NCBI GenBank assembly: GCA_964479625.1
Contig: CAYZMS010000036.1
Location: forward strand, 1 to 32,300
Direction of reading: 5' to 3'
Source: CAYZMS01 sp964479625
GTDB taxonomy: Bacteria > Bacteroidota > Bacteroidia > Chitinophagales > Saprospiraceae
DNA: 32,300 nt
Below the pieces are notes generated by a model. The model was not told the origin of the DNA. It did no database searches and saw nothing but the letters and a program-made list of their open reading frames with translations. The translations under genes and the position numbers were made by a program. Shown here piece after piece: positions 15,305 to 22,884 of this stretch; the stretch's first letter is position 1, and each line of letters begins with the position of its first letter.

Positions 15305-17602
15305 ATGAAATTTTACCGGAGGCTTGTGTTCCTGGTATTTCTGGCTGTTCCCTTTTTGGGAAAAGCCCAGTTGAATTCGGTAATCGGGAGAGTAGTCGAT
15401 TCAGTTGAGGCAATCCCCCTCGAAGGGGCATTGGTAGAGATCGGGAAGGAGTTTGCCGTTACAGACGCGAAAGGCCTGTTTACCTTGAGCATGTGGCAGG
15501 ACAGCCGCGTTTTAAGGGTTGGGTATGTAGGGTATCAAACCCGGGTGGATACCCTCTTTCCAGAGACCTTTTCTGGAGATACCCTGATTATCCCAATGCA
15601 GCGGGCAGAAAATATCTTAAACACGGTCACGGTTACCAGTAGCAAATATGGAAAAGCTCTGAGCGAGGTGACCGTCTCCCTGGAAGTGCTGGAACCCCGT
15701 TTGCAGGAAAATACGAATAGAAACAGTCTGGATGCTTTACTGGCCAAAGTGCCTGGGGTAACCGTTATCGACGGGCAAGCCAATATCCGGGGTGGTTCGG
15801 GATATTCCTATGGGGCCGGTACAAGGGTTTTATTACTTCTAGACGATATGCCCATCCTCTTCGCCGATGCCGGTTTCCCTTCCTGGGATGACATGCCGGT
15901 AGAGAATCTTGGGCAGGTAGAGGTTATCAAAGGGGCATCCAGTGCTCTTTACGGAACTTCCGCAATGAATGGAGTGGTTAACTTTCGAACCGTCTTTCCC
16001 TCTTCCAGCCCGGAGACCCACCTGGCCGTTTTTACCCAGACCTGGTTTACCCCTGCTGAGCGCAACAGCCAATGGTGGGATAGCCCGCCCGTTACCTTTG
16101 GAACCCAATTTAGTCATCGGCAACGTTTTGACCGATTTGACCTGGTATTAGGCGCTGCCTACCTCAACGAAAATTCTTACAACAAAGATACTTATCTGGA
16201 GGCGGGGCGTGTTAATGCCCGTTTGCGCTACCGCCTAAGCGAACGCTTACACATCGGATGTAATGGCAATTTCAATAAAGCCTCCAATGGCGACTTTCTC
16301 TTTTGGAAAGGGCGTGAACACCTGCTGGAAGGGGCCGCCGGGGCCGAATCGGAGACTGAACCTACACGTTGGAACATTGACCCTTACCTTACTTATCGGC
16401 AACCCAATGGCAACCAGCATACCTTAAGGAGCCGGTTTTACAATATTGATAATCAGTCGATCAATAATCGAACAAACACTTCAAAGCAATATTTTCTGGA
16501 GTATCAATTTCAACGCAATTTTCCTCGAATTGGATGGAATATTACCAGTGGTAGCGTGTTGCAAGGTGCTCGGTCAGAATCGGAACTTTACGGAGATACT
16601 ATCTTTACGGCCCGAAATCTAGCTCTATATCTTCAGCTCGATAAAAAGTTTGGAGACCGGCTCAGTATCAGTGGGGGCTTTCGAATAGAGGCTAACCGAC
16701 TGGAAAACCCGGGTTTTGTTTATGATTTTGGTGAAGTAGCTCCTTCGATAGATAAAGAGAGCCGTCCGGTATTTCGGTTTGGTTTGAACTATCGCGCTGC
16801 TCAAGCGACCTACCTTAGAGCTAACTGGGGGCAGGGGTATCGGTTCCCGACCATTGCCGAAAAATTCATATTTTCCGATTTGGGCGGATTTTTCGTATCG
16901 CCGAACCCCAACCTTCGGTCTGAAATCGGCTGGTCGGCGGAGATAGGGGTAAAACAAGGCTTCAAATTGGGAGCCTACCAGGGCTACCTCGACCTGGCGG
17001 TGTTCAGACAGGAATACGAGGATATGATGGAGTTCAACTTTGTGGGGATAGAAGAAGGATTCCAATCCCTGAATATTGGAGGAGCTACTATCAATGGCGT
17101 TGAATTCAGTCTTGGCGGCCGGTTACAATTAGGAAGCATACCCGTTCAATTACTGGGAGGGTATCTCTGGATGGATCCACGGTTCGAGGAATTTGATACT
17201 ACCAGTCCTGCTCCTGGGGAAAGCCCAAGCCTGGGGCAGATCAATGCCGGTAATTCTAGTTCGAAAGAGAACTATTTGAAGTACCGTTCCCTCCATAGCT
17301 TTAAATTGGACGCTGAAGCCCAATTTAAAAAATGGTCATTCGGAGCGGCAGTAAACTATGCTTCGAAGCAAGAAGCCATTGACGCCGTCCTGTTGTTTTT
17401 AGTGCCGGGTGTACAGGAATTTCGTTCCGACTACGATCAGGGTTTTCTAACGGTAGATGGACGTTTGCACTGGAAAATAGGACAACAACTAAAGCTGGGA
17501 CTGATCCTGGATAATGCTTTGAACGCCACCTACTCCGTGCGTCCGGGCTTGTTGGAGCCACCACGTAACATTAGTTTACGGCTTGATTGGGATATTCAAT
17601 AA
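15305..17602 (+). CDS. TonB-dependent outer-membrane receptor
   Basis: Outer-membrane active importer. Signal peptide about 1-21 (MKFYRRLVFLVFLAVPFLGKA). A carboxypeptidase-regulatory-like domain spans about 24-100 (VIGRVVDSVEAIPLEGALVEI). The plug is about 118-230 with classic segments: LLAKVPGVTVIDGQANIRGG, RVLLLLDDMPIL, QVEVIKGASSALYGTSAMNG. A 22-strand-type barrel follows, ending SLRLDWDIQ. At 765 aa it is shorter than SusC proteins and has no susD partner, so it belongs to the siderophore/cobalamin/small-substrate class. The substrate cannot be read from the sequence. glpK begins only 20 bp after its stop, which suggests co-transcription and hints at a glycerol-containing substrate (inference only). 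Confidence 0.95.
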   Translation: MKFYRRLVFLVFLAVPFLGKAQLNSVIGRVVDSVEAIPLEGALVEIGKEFAVTDAKGLFTLSMWQDSRVLRVGYVGYQTRVDTLFPETFSGDTLIIPMQRAENILNTVTVTSSKYGKALSEVTVSLEVLEPRLQENTNRNSLDALLAKVPGVTVIDGQANIRGGSGYSYGAGTRVLLLLDDMPILFADAGFPSWDDMPVENLGQVEVIKGASSALYGTSAMNGVVNFRTVFPSSSPETHLAVFTQTWFTPAERNSQWWDSPPVTFGTQFSHRQRFDRFDLVLGAAYLNENSYNKDTYLEAGRVNARLRYRLSERLHIGCNGNFNKASNGDFLFWKGREHLLEGAAGAESETEPTRWNIDPYLTYRQPNGNQHTLRSRFYNIDNQSINNRTNTSKQYFLEYQFQRNFPRIGWNITSGSVLQGARSESELYGDTIFTARNLALYLQLDKKFGDRLSISGGFRIEANRLENPGFVYDFGEVAPSIDKESRPVFRFGLNYRAAQATYLRANWGQGYRFPTIAEKFIFSDLGGFFVSPNPNLRSEIGWSAEIGVKQGFKLGAYQGYLDLAVFRQEYEDMMEFNFVGIEEGFQSLNIGGATINGVEFSLGGRLQLGSIPVQLLGGYLWMDPRFEEFDTTSPAPGESPSLGQINAGNSSSKENYLKYRSLHSFKLDAEAQFKKWSFGAAVNYASKQEAIDAVLLFLVPGVQEFRSDYDQGFLTVDGRLHWKIGQQLKLGLILDNALNATYSVRPGLLEPPRNISLRLDWDIQ

Positions 17603-17622
17603 CTAAAACCATTTCCAATTTC

Positions 17623-19116
17623 ATGTCAGCATACATTCTGGCCATTGACCAAGGCACCACCAGCTGTCGGAGTATTCTTTTCGATAAGGAGGGCAATATG
17701 GTAGGTACTGTGCAGCGGGAATTCGCTCAGATCTACCCCAAACCCGGCTGGGTGGAACACGACCCCCTGGAAATATGGAATACTCAGCTCGAAACGGTCC
17801 GCAATGTAATGGCTACTAATGGGGTGTCGGCAGGGGATATCGCCGGTATCGGTATTACCAATCAACGGGAAACGGTTGTGGTCTGGGACAAAACTAGCGG
17901 CCGGCCTATTTGCAATGCCATCGTTTGGCAAGATCGTCGGACGGCCGCCATTTGTGATGAGCTAAGTGCAATGGGGCATGAAGATTACATCCGGGAATAC
18001 ACCGGCCTGGTCGTGGATGCTTATTTTTCGGGTACCAAGGTCAAATGGATTTTGGATAATGTTCCCAATGCGAGGAAAAAAGCCGATGCGGGGGAATTGT
18101 TGTTCGGTACGATCGATAGCTGGTTGGTTTGGAAATTGACCGGGGGTGCAGTCCATATTACCGATTATACCAATGCTTCCAGAACTATGCTATACAATAT
18201 TCGAAAGCTGGAATGGGATGATCACCTTCTGAAATTAATGGGAGTACCCCCTTCGATCTTACCTGAGGTAAAACCCTCCAGTCATATCTATGGATATACA
18301 GAGAAGAGTTTATTGGATAGGGAAATCCCCATTGGAGGTATTGCGGGTGACCAGCAGGCCGCTTTGTTCGGCCAGGCCTGTGTAGAGCCAGGGATGGCAA
18401 AAAACACCTACGGTACCGGTTGCTTTATGCTGGTCAATACCGGGACCAAGCCGGTACTTTCGAAGCATGGATTGATCACTACTATTGCCTGGGGTATCAA
18501 CAGGGAGGTTCATTATGCTTTAGAAGGTAGCGTTTTTATTGCCGGTGCGGCTGTCCAATGGTTGCGGGACGGACTGAAGATCATTGATGAGTCGCCGGAT
18601 TCGGAATTTTTTGCGATGAAGGTTCCCCATACGGATGGCGTTTATGTGGTTCCTGCCTTTGCCGGCCTGGGCGCGCCTTATTGGGATATGTATGCCCGGG
18701 GCGCTATCTTCGGCCTTACCAGAGGGACCAGCAAGGCCCACCTAATCCGGGCTACCCTTGAATCACTGGCCTACCAGACCCGGGATGTTCTAACGGCTAT
18801 GGAACAAGATGCGGGTAAACCTTTGCAACTGCTAAGAGTTGACGGCGGAGCGGCTAATAACAATCTTTTGATGCAGTTCCAGGCAGATATCCTGGACCTG
18901 CATGTAGAACGACCAAACATAATTGAAACCACTGCGCTTGGGGCTGCTTACCTCGCAGGCCTTGCTACCGGTTTCTGGTCTATGGAACAACTCCAGAATA
19001 AATGGCAACTCGACCATGCCTTTAAACCCAACATGACGGAAAAGGAGCGGGAGCGATTATACAAAGGGTGGAAAAAAGCAGTCCAGCGTACGATGGGGTG
19101 GGAGAAGGGGTTATGA
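17623..19116 (+). CDS. glpK: Glycerol kinase
   Basis: Cytosolic FGGY-family kinase making sn-glycerol 3-phosphate from glycerol and ATP. The start is the ATG at 17623 (497 aa), giving MSAYILAIDQGTTS; an in-frame TTG upstream would overlap the receptor gene. Diagnostic features: phosphate-binding DQGTTS at 9-14, the Arg-Glu pair in NQRETVVVWDK that contacts glycerol, FGGY signature 1 in FSGTKVKWILDN, the catalytic Asp in GDQQAALFGQ, NTYGTGCFML, and VDGGAANNNLLMQFQADIL of the C-terminal lobe. Length is standard. The product feeds glycolysis or phospholipid synthesis; a PlsB-like acyltransferase that could use it lies about 3.8 kb downstream. No glycerol facilitator (glpF) or glpD is adjacent. 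Confidence 0.97.
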   Translation: MSAYILAIDQGTTSCRSILFDKEGNMVGTVQREFAQIYPKPGWVEHDPLEIWNTQLETVRNVMATNGVSAGDIAGIGITNQRETVVVWDKTSGRPICNAIVWQDRRTAAICDELSAMGHEDYIREYTGLVVDAYFSGTKVKWILDNVPNARKKADAGELLFGTIDSWLVWKLTGGAVHITDYTNASRTMLYNIRKLEWDDHLLKLMGVPPSILPEVKPSSHIYGYTEKSLLDREIPIGGIAGDQQAALFGQACVEPGMAKNTYGTGCFMLVNTGTKPVLSKHGLITTIAWGINREVHYALEGSVFIAGAAVQWLRDGLKIIDESPDSEFFAMKVPHTDGVYVVPAFAGLGAPYWDMYARGAIFGLTRGTSKAHLIRATLESLAYQTRDVLTAMEQDAGKPLQLLRVDGGAANNNLLMQFQADILDLHVERPNIIETTALGAAYLAGLATGFWSMEQLQNKWQLDHAFKPNMTEKERERLYKGWKKAVQRTMGWEKGL

Positions 19117-19140
19117 GTTTTGGGTAGCAATACCCAAAAC
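19117..19140. terminator. Perfect 10-bp hairpin with GCAA tetraloop, bidirectional terminator
   Basis: GTTTTGGGTA (19117-19126) pairs exactly with TACCCAAAAC (19131-19140) around a GCAA (GNRA-type) loop. It starts on the base after the glpK TGA and ends 6 bp from the stop of the convergent gene, so it can serve both. CCCATTTTAT follows on the plus strand. Confidence 0.8.
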
Positions 19141-19146
19141 CCCATT

Positions 19147-20043
19147 TTATCTCTTGATCCGTATTTCCCCAAAGGTGATACTTACCGTAATACTGGGATA
19201 GAACTCTCCGGTCGGTTGATAATCTATTCGCTTTAATTCTGGGCTATTCTCGGAGAAGCGGAGTGGAAGGTCGTTAGGATAGATCAAATCAGCCTGTCTG
19301 GCTTCGAGATGATAGCTGAAGCTTTTGAGGAAAGGATTGTGAAAAACCACATCAGAACTTTCGGTTTGCAGATTCAGGCTTAGCAGATCCATAGTAGCAA
19401 AAAGTTCAAGTTTTCCGTAGCGGGCGTTAATATCGTAGGAACCCCGCATATTTTCCAGTACCAGATCAGAATGGAGAGCAGCGATCTGGATATTTCCATC
19501 CAACTCCTTGGCCCTAAGGTCGCCATAACGGGTATCGACATCAATCATTCCCTGAATATTTTCCAGTCCAATTTGAGTAAAGCGGGTATTGAGTCGTAAG
19601 CGGTTACTAAGGTTACTGGCATTGACCAAGCCATACTGGTTTTTGATGTAAACGGGGCAGTCGGCGGGGACTTTCACCGTATAAACGGCTTTTATTCGTG
19701 AACTGGGCTTCCCTTCTTTTTGGTCAATATAATTGCGCAGGTAGATTTTATTTTTTACCCGCTCACTGAGGTATCGTATTTTTTCCAGGTCCTGGCGAGC
19801 AATCTCTCTGTCGGGGTGCCGGGCCGAAAGCTCGAGGCGAACCTGGATATCTTCTCGTTCCCAGGTTTCGAAATAGACCTCGGCTCGTTCTCCTTCAATA
19901 TTTACCTCGAAGCCTTCTTCATAGGTGAAAGTCCTGTCAATTTGGCGGGTAGCTACCTGCACCACTTCCTTTTCCTGGCCGAAGGCATGGGCGCCTGCCA
20001 GTAATAGGTATACCAAAAATGGGAAATAACGCAGCGTTTGCAT
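19147..20043 (-). CDS. Exported DUF4097-like beta-helical protein
   Basis: Secreted or periplasmic protein of unknown function. Signal peptide about 1-22 (LVYLLLAGAHAFGQ). After an N-terminal beta domain (FTYEEGFEVNIEGERAEVYFETWERED) the centre from about 125 to 250 repeats short strands of the kind VxxxxRYGDLxxxxLDGxIxIxxxxSDLxLxxMxGSYxxxxRYGKLxL, the pattern of DUF4097 right-handed beta-helix or adhesin-like proteins. Such proteins often follow ECF sigma/anti-sigma pairs in Bacteroidota. Here it follows the putative anti-sigma gene by 104 bp on the same strand, so it may be a target or sensor of that system (inference). It converges with glpK. Confidence 0.75.
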   Translation of the reverse strand: MQTLRYFPFLVYLLLAGAHAFGQEKEVVQVATRQIDRTFTYEEGFEVNIEGERAEVYFETWEREDIQVRLELSARHPDREIARQDLEKIRYLSERVKNKIYLRNYIDQKEGKPSSRIKAVYTVKVPADCPVYIKNQYGLVNASNLSNRLRLNTRFTQIGLENIQGMIDVDTRYGDLRAKELDGNIQIAALHSDLVLENMRGSYDINARYGKLELFATMDLLSLNLQTESSDVVFHNPFLKSFSYHLEARQADLIYPNDLPLRFSENSPELKRIDYQPTGEFYPSITVSITFGEIRIKR

Positions 20044-20147
20044 GATTAAAAGGTATAAAGGCTTTGGGAAAAAGACCGTAGGCCTGGATAATTATGAATT
20101 TAGGTTATGGGTGGAGAATGAATATTTCCTTTTATCTGTTTGACTCA

Positions 20148-20756
20148 TTAGGGCTTTATGATCTGTGCTGCCAAGGCTTTAAGGATAAAAGAACGCTCCC
20201 TTTCGATCCTGGCCAGTTTTCGAAGCAGGTCACCATCCCTGCCATACAGGTCTATGGCAGTCTTTAATTCCTCCCGGGCTTTATTAATATCCTGTAGATC
20301 CGAGCGCAACTGCTGCTCCCGGGGATTAGTAAATGCAGCCTGCGTTTCCAGCAAGGCCAGGACTTCATCTGCTGGATCATCTGGTGAGAGCTCCGCCAGT
20401 TCTGGCAGGGTGTAGGCTTGCTCTTCCGTGAACGTAAAGCTTATACGCTCGGGAGCAGTTCGCTGGGAACCGAACTGCCACCACCCGACCACCAATAGTA
20501 GCATGGTAGCTGCGACACCCACCATTGGGTTTATCCAGCGTCCCCTTTGGTGGGTATCTTCCAGTTGTAGCACTAACTTTTGCCAAAGCTCCGGGGGCGG
20601 ATCATAAGCCGTTAATTGCCTAATAGCATCCTGTAAGGGATTTCCGTCAGGTTGATCAATACCCTTGGAAATGGCCTTCCAGAGATCATCCGGGGGAGCG
20701 AATTCCGGCAACTGTCGCAGGCCGGCCTTCAGTGTATCCCTGTTTTTTTCGTCCAT
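20148..20756 (-). CDS. Putative anti-sigma factor, single-span membrane protein
   Basis: Probably holds the neighbouring ECF sigma factor inactive at the inner membrane. I start at the ATG at 20756 (MDEKNRDTLKAGLRQLPEF, 202 aa), 4 bp after the sigma stop; an in-frame ATG at 20804 would overlap the sigma gene. The cytoplasmic N-terminus contains two related 26-residue segments, 9-34 (LKAGLRQLPEFAPPDDLW...) and 41-66 (LQDAIRQLTAYDPPPELW...). A transmembrane span lies at about 77-95 (NPMVGVAATMLLLVVGWW). The rest is periplasmic with a helical, charged C-terminal part (LRSDLQDINKAREELKTAI, LARIERERSFI). It has no zinc-binding HxxxCxxC motif, so the assignment rests on position, topology and length. 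Confidence 0.72.
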   Translation of the reverse strand: MDEKNRDTLKAGLRQLPEFAPPDDLWKAISKGIDQPDGNPLQDAIRQLTAYDPPPELWQKLVLQLEDTHQRGRWINPMVGVAATMLLLVVGWWQFGSQRTAPERISFTFTEEQAYTLPELAELSPDDPADEVLALLETQAAFTNPREQQLRSDLQDINKAREELKTAIDLYGRDGDLLRKLARIERERSFILKALAAQIIKP

Positions 20757-20760
20757 GCCT

Positions 20761-21294
20761 TTAGCGAATTTGTTTAATATTATCTCGTAAGCGGCGTTTA
20801 GCATAAAATAATTGGGACTTAGATGTGCCTACTGAAATACCCAACAATTCAGCCACTTCTTTGTGCGTATAACCTTCAACTTCTACCAGCAAGAAAACGG
20901 TCCGATAACCATCGGGCAATGCTTTGATCGCCTGCTCCAGGTATTCAGCCTCCAGGTAGTCCCCCCAATCAAGGGGCTCTTTTTCGAAACCCCGTTCGAG
21001 CGGCTCAAAATGGGGTCTCCGTCTTAATTTACTCAGGGCTGTACGAACAACGATGGTCTTTATCCAGGCGCCCAGGGTAGATTCTCCCCGAAAACTTTTC
21101 AGGTTTCGGAAAATCTTCACAAACGCTTCCTGCAAGACATCCGCTGCCAGATCCTGATCGTTGGTCATTCGATAGGATATGGTGTACATAGCCCTGCTGT
21201 ACCGCTCATACAATTGCTTTTGTGCAAGACGGTTTTCCTGTAAACAGGCGGCAATTAGTTCCGATTCAGTCATTCGAGCGGTAGTCGTCATCAA
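20761..21294 (-). CDS. ECF (group 4) RNA polymerase sigma factor
   Basis: Alternative sigma-70-family factor. Region 2 covers about 28-95: LYERYSRAMYTISYRMTND, DLAADVLQEAFVKIFRNLKSFRGES, then TLGAWIKTIVVRTALSKLRRR. Region 4 covers about 125-175: LPDGYRTVFLLVEVEGYTHK and the helix-turn-helix EVAELLGISVGTSKSQLFYAKRRL. Region 3 is absent and length is 177 aa, as expected for ECF. The first ATG at 21294 is used; ATGs at 21291 and 21273 are also possible. It heads a three-gene cassette with a putative anti-sigma (4-bp gap) and an exported DUF4097-like protein. No SusC-type transducer adjoins, so this is not a typical FecI/FecR-type PUL regulator. Confidence 0.95.
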   Translation of the reverse strand: MMTTTARMTESELIAACLQENRLAQKQLYERYSRAMYTISYRMTNDQDLAADVLQEAFVKIFRNLKSFRGESTLGAWIKTIVVRTALSKLRRRPHFEPLERGFEKEPLDWGDYLEAEYLEQAIKALPDGYRTVFLLVEVEGYTHKEVAELLGISVGTSKSQLFYAKRRLRDNIKQIR

Positions 21295-21402
21295 TGGCGA
21301 TCGCTTTCGTTAAATAATAGAGCTGGGCTAGAGGTGTTTGGTTGTACGGCAAAGCGAACACCAACAGTTGTTTGGCCCAAAAAACAACAGGAGCGCAGTG
21401 TG

Positions 21403-22041
21403 CTAAAACATCCAGGTAAGGGCAAAAAGCCAGCGGCTTAGGGTATTATCAAACTCATATTCCTCGCCAAAGAAACGAAAAGTACCTCCGTTAGCTGTAA
21501 AGTTGCCTTCATAGCGTACATCCAGGCCGATTTTCCAAACATCGAGCCCGAGCCCCGCCTGCCAACCAAGGGTCAGGTTCTCAAAAGTTCGGTCGTAATT
21601 TCCAAAATCAACAAGATCGGTAACGCTGTCAATGAAAACATGACCTACCGGACCACCGTTTAAGCGTAAAGGGCCAAGCCGGTACCCTAACATTAGCGGA
21701 ATATCCAGATATTGGTATTTTTCTTCGAAAACGGCCTGGCTGAGCATAAAACCATCCAATTCATATTCGACGGTATTCGAATTGAAAAGCACTTCCGGTT
21801 GCAGGTAAAATTTCCCCATTTTAATATTGAACACCAGTCCAGCATGAATACCCAAAGGAGCATTTTTGAGGTCCAGTTCAAATTGCTGGCCCCCGCCGGG
21901 AACAAAAATATCCAGAGGGTTTACATCTTCACTATAGGTGCTGATACCACCGCGGATGCCGATCTTCAATTGCGCTCGTACTACCATGGGTAGACAAAGT
22001 ATGACCAGCAATAGACAAAGGGCTTGAAAATTGGTTCTCAT
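21403..22041 (-). CDS. Outer-membrane beta-barrel protein (PorT/OmpA-barrel-like)
   Basis: Predicted small outer-membrane barrel of about eight strands. Signal peptide about 1-23 (LLLVILCLPMVVRAQ). Alternating hydrophobic strands follow: LKIGIRGGISTYS, LGIHAGLVFNIKMGKFYLQPEVLFNS, YLDIPLMLGYRLGPLRLNGGPVG, LGWQAGLGLDVWKIGLDVRYEG and the terminal SRWLFALTWMF. The final aromatic Phe is the usual insertion signal. The pattern LQPEVLFN... YLDIPLMLGY is that of the outer-membrane beta-barrel family named after PorT, widespread in Bacteroidota. No enzymatic motif is present and its specific role is unknown. It is transcribed in the same direction as the sigma gene, 108 bp upstream of it. Confidence 0.85.
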   Translation of the reverse strand: MRTNFQALCLLLVILCLPMVVRAQLKIGIRGGISTYSEDVNPLDIFVPGGGQQFELDLKNAPLGIHAGLVFNIKMGKFYLQPEVLFNSNTVEYELDGFMLSQAVFEEKYQYLDIPLMLGYRLGPLRLNGGPVGHVFIDSVTDLVDFGNYDRTFENLTLGWQAGLGLDVWKIGLDVRYEGNFTANGGTFRFFGEEYEFDNTLSRWLFALTWMF

Positions 22042-22103
22042 AGTTTTGAATATGGTCTAGTAGTTAAATGGTCCTGTGAGAACAGGATTTGTTAGATGAC
22101 GTT

Positions 22104-22111
22104 CAAAATTA
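22104..22111 (-). promoter_or_regulatory. Candidate Bacteroidota -7 box for the beta-barrel gene
   Basis: On the minus strand this reads TAATTTTG, an exact match to the TAnnTTTG consensus, about 63 bp before the ATG at 22041. I see no clear TTG-type -33 element at the right spacing. Confidence 0.4.
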
Positions 22112-22179
22112 CGGGTTTATTAAAAAGGATAGATGGATTTAGCATTTAATTAAGAACCAGGGGTTGCTTTTGGTTTTCT

Positions 22180-22187
22180 TATCTTTG
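22180..22187 (+). promoter_or_regulatory. Candidate Bacteroidota -7 box for the engB operon
   Basis: TATCTTTG matches TAnnTTTG exactly and lies about 78 bp upstream of the engB ATG. TTG triplets upstream are closer than the usual ~19-bp spacing, so the -33 box is uncertain. Confidence 0.42.
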
Positions 22188-22264
22188 GGCTGTATATCGT
22201 GCAAAAGACAGCTTCTCTTGTTTACAATTCATCACAAAAGACGGACTAAAAACTCCCAAGATCT

Positions 22265-22879
22265 ATGGCGGATAAAATGGAGGTTCAAACGGCAGAATAC
22301 CGGGGAAGTTACCCGAATGTTCGGACCTGCCCACCGGATAGCCGACCGGAATTCGCTTTTATCGGACGTTCTAATGTAGGGAAGTCTTCCCTAATCAATA
22401 TGTTGACGAATCGGAACAACCTGGCCCATACATCCAAAAAGCCAGGTAAAACCCAAATGATCAATTATTTCTTGATCAATCAGGCCTGGCATTTGGTTGA
22501 CCTTCCCGGGTATGGGTATGCCAAGATCAGTCAAACCAAAAGGCGGGAATGGGAACAAATGATCAACGGATATTTGACTCAGCGGGAACAACTTCAATGC
22601 GCTTTCGTTTTGCTGGATTCCAATATTCCTCCCCAGGCCATTGATGTGGAATTCATCAATAAATTAGGAGAAATACGAATTCCTTTTGTCCTGGTCTATA
22701 CAAAAGCAGACCGAAGTAAGCCCGGGCAATTGGAAAAAAACCTGGAAGCCATTCGAGCAGCATTATTAAACTACTGGAATACCTTGCCGCAGCAATTTGT
22801 TACTGCATCTCCTAAAAAGCTTGGGAGAAAAGAAATACTTGCTTTTATTGCGGAAGTCACTGATCAATACGAAGCCTGA
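22265..22879 (+). CDS. engB: Ribosome biogenesis GTPase EngB (YihA/YsxC)
   Basis: Cytosolic TRAFAC-class GTPase needed for large-subunit ribosome assembly. G1 GRSNVGKSS is at 34-42, followed by the family-specific SKKPGKTQMINYF (G2 region, 57-69). G3 is DLPGYGYAK at 79-87 and G4 TKAD at 146-149, with TASPKK serving as G5. Length 204 aa is typical. The ATG at 22265 gives MADKMEVQTAEYRGSYP; Met5 is an alternative start. It is first in a plus-strand cluster: the acyltransferase begins 5 bp after its stop. Confidence 0.96.
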   Translation: MADKMEVQTAEYRGSYPNVRTCPPDSRPEFAFIGRSNVGKSSLINMLTNRNNLAHTSKKPGKTQMINYFLINQAWHLVDLPGYGYAKISQTKRREWEQMINGYLTQREQLQCAFVLLDSNIPPQAIDVEFINKLGEIRIPFVLVYTKADRSKPGQLEKNLEAIRAALLNYWNTLPQQFVTASPKKLGRKEILAFIAEVTDQYEA

Positions 22880-22884
22880 CCGCC

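Noticed and set aside
15839..17065. Antisense open frames inside the TonB receptor gene
   Set aside because: Shadow frames of a clear gene, without motifs, signal sequences or plausible composition.
17587..17622. Longer glycerol kinase start (TTG)
   Set aside because: It overlaps the receptor gene and adds residues before the family's usual start; ATG at 17623 gives the normal N-terminus.
20757..20804. Longer anti-sigma start at ATG 20804
   Set aside because: It would overlap the sigma gene by 44 bp; the ATG at 20756 is only 4 bp after the sigma stop, a better-spaced operon start, though the longer form cannot be excluded.
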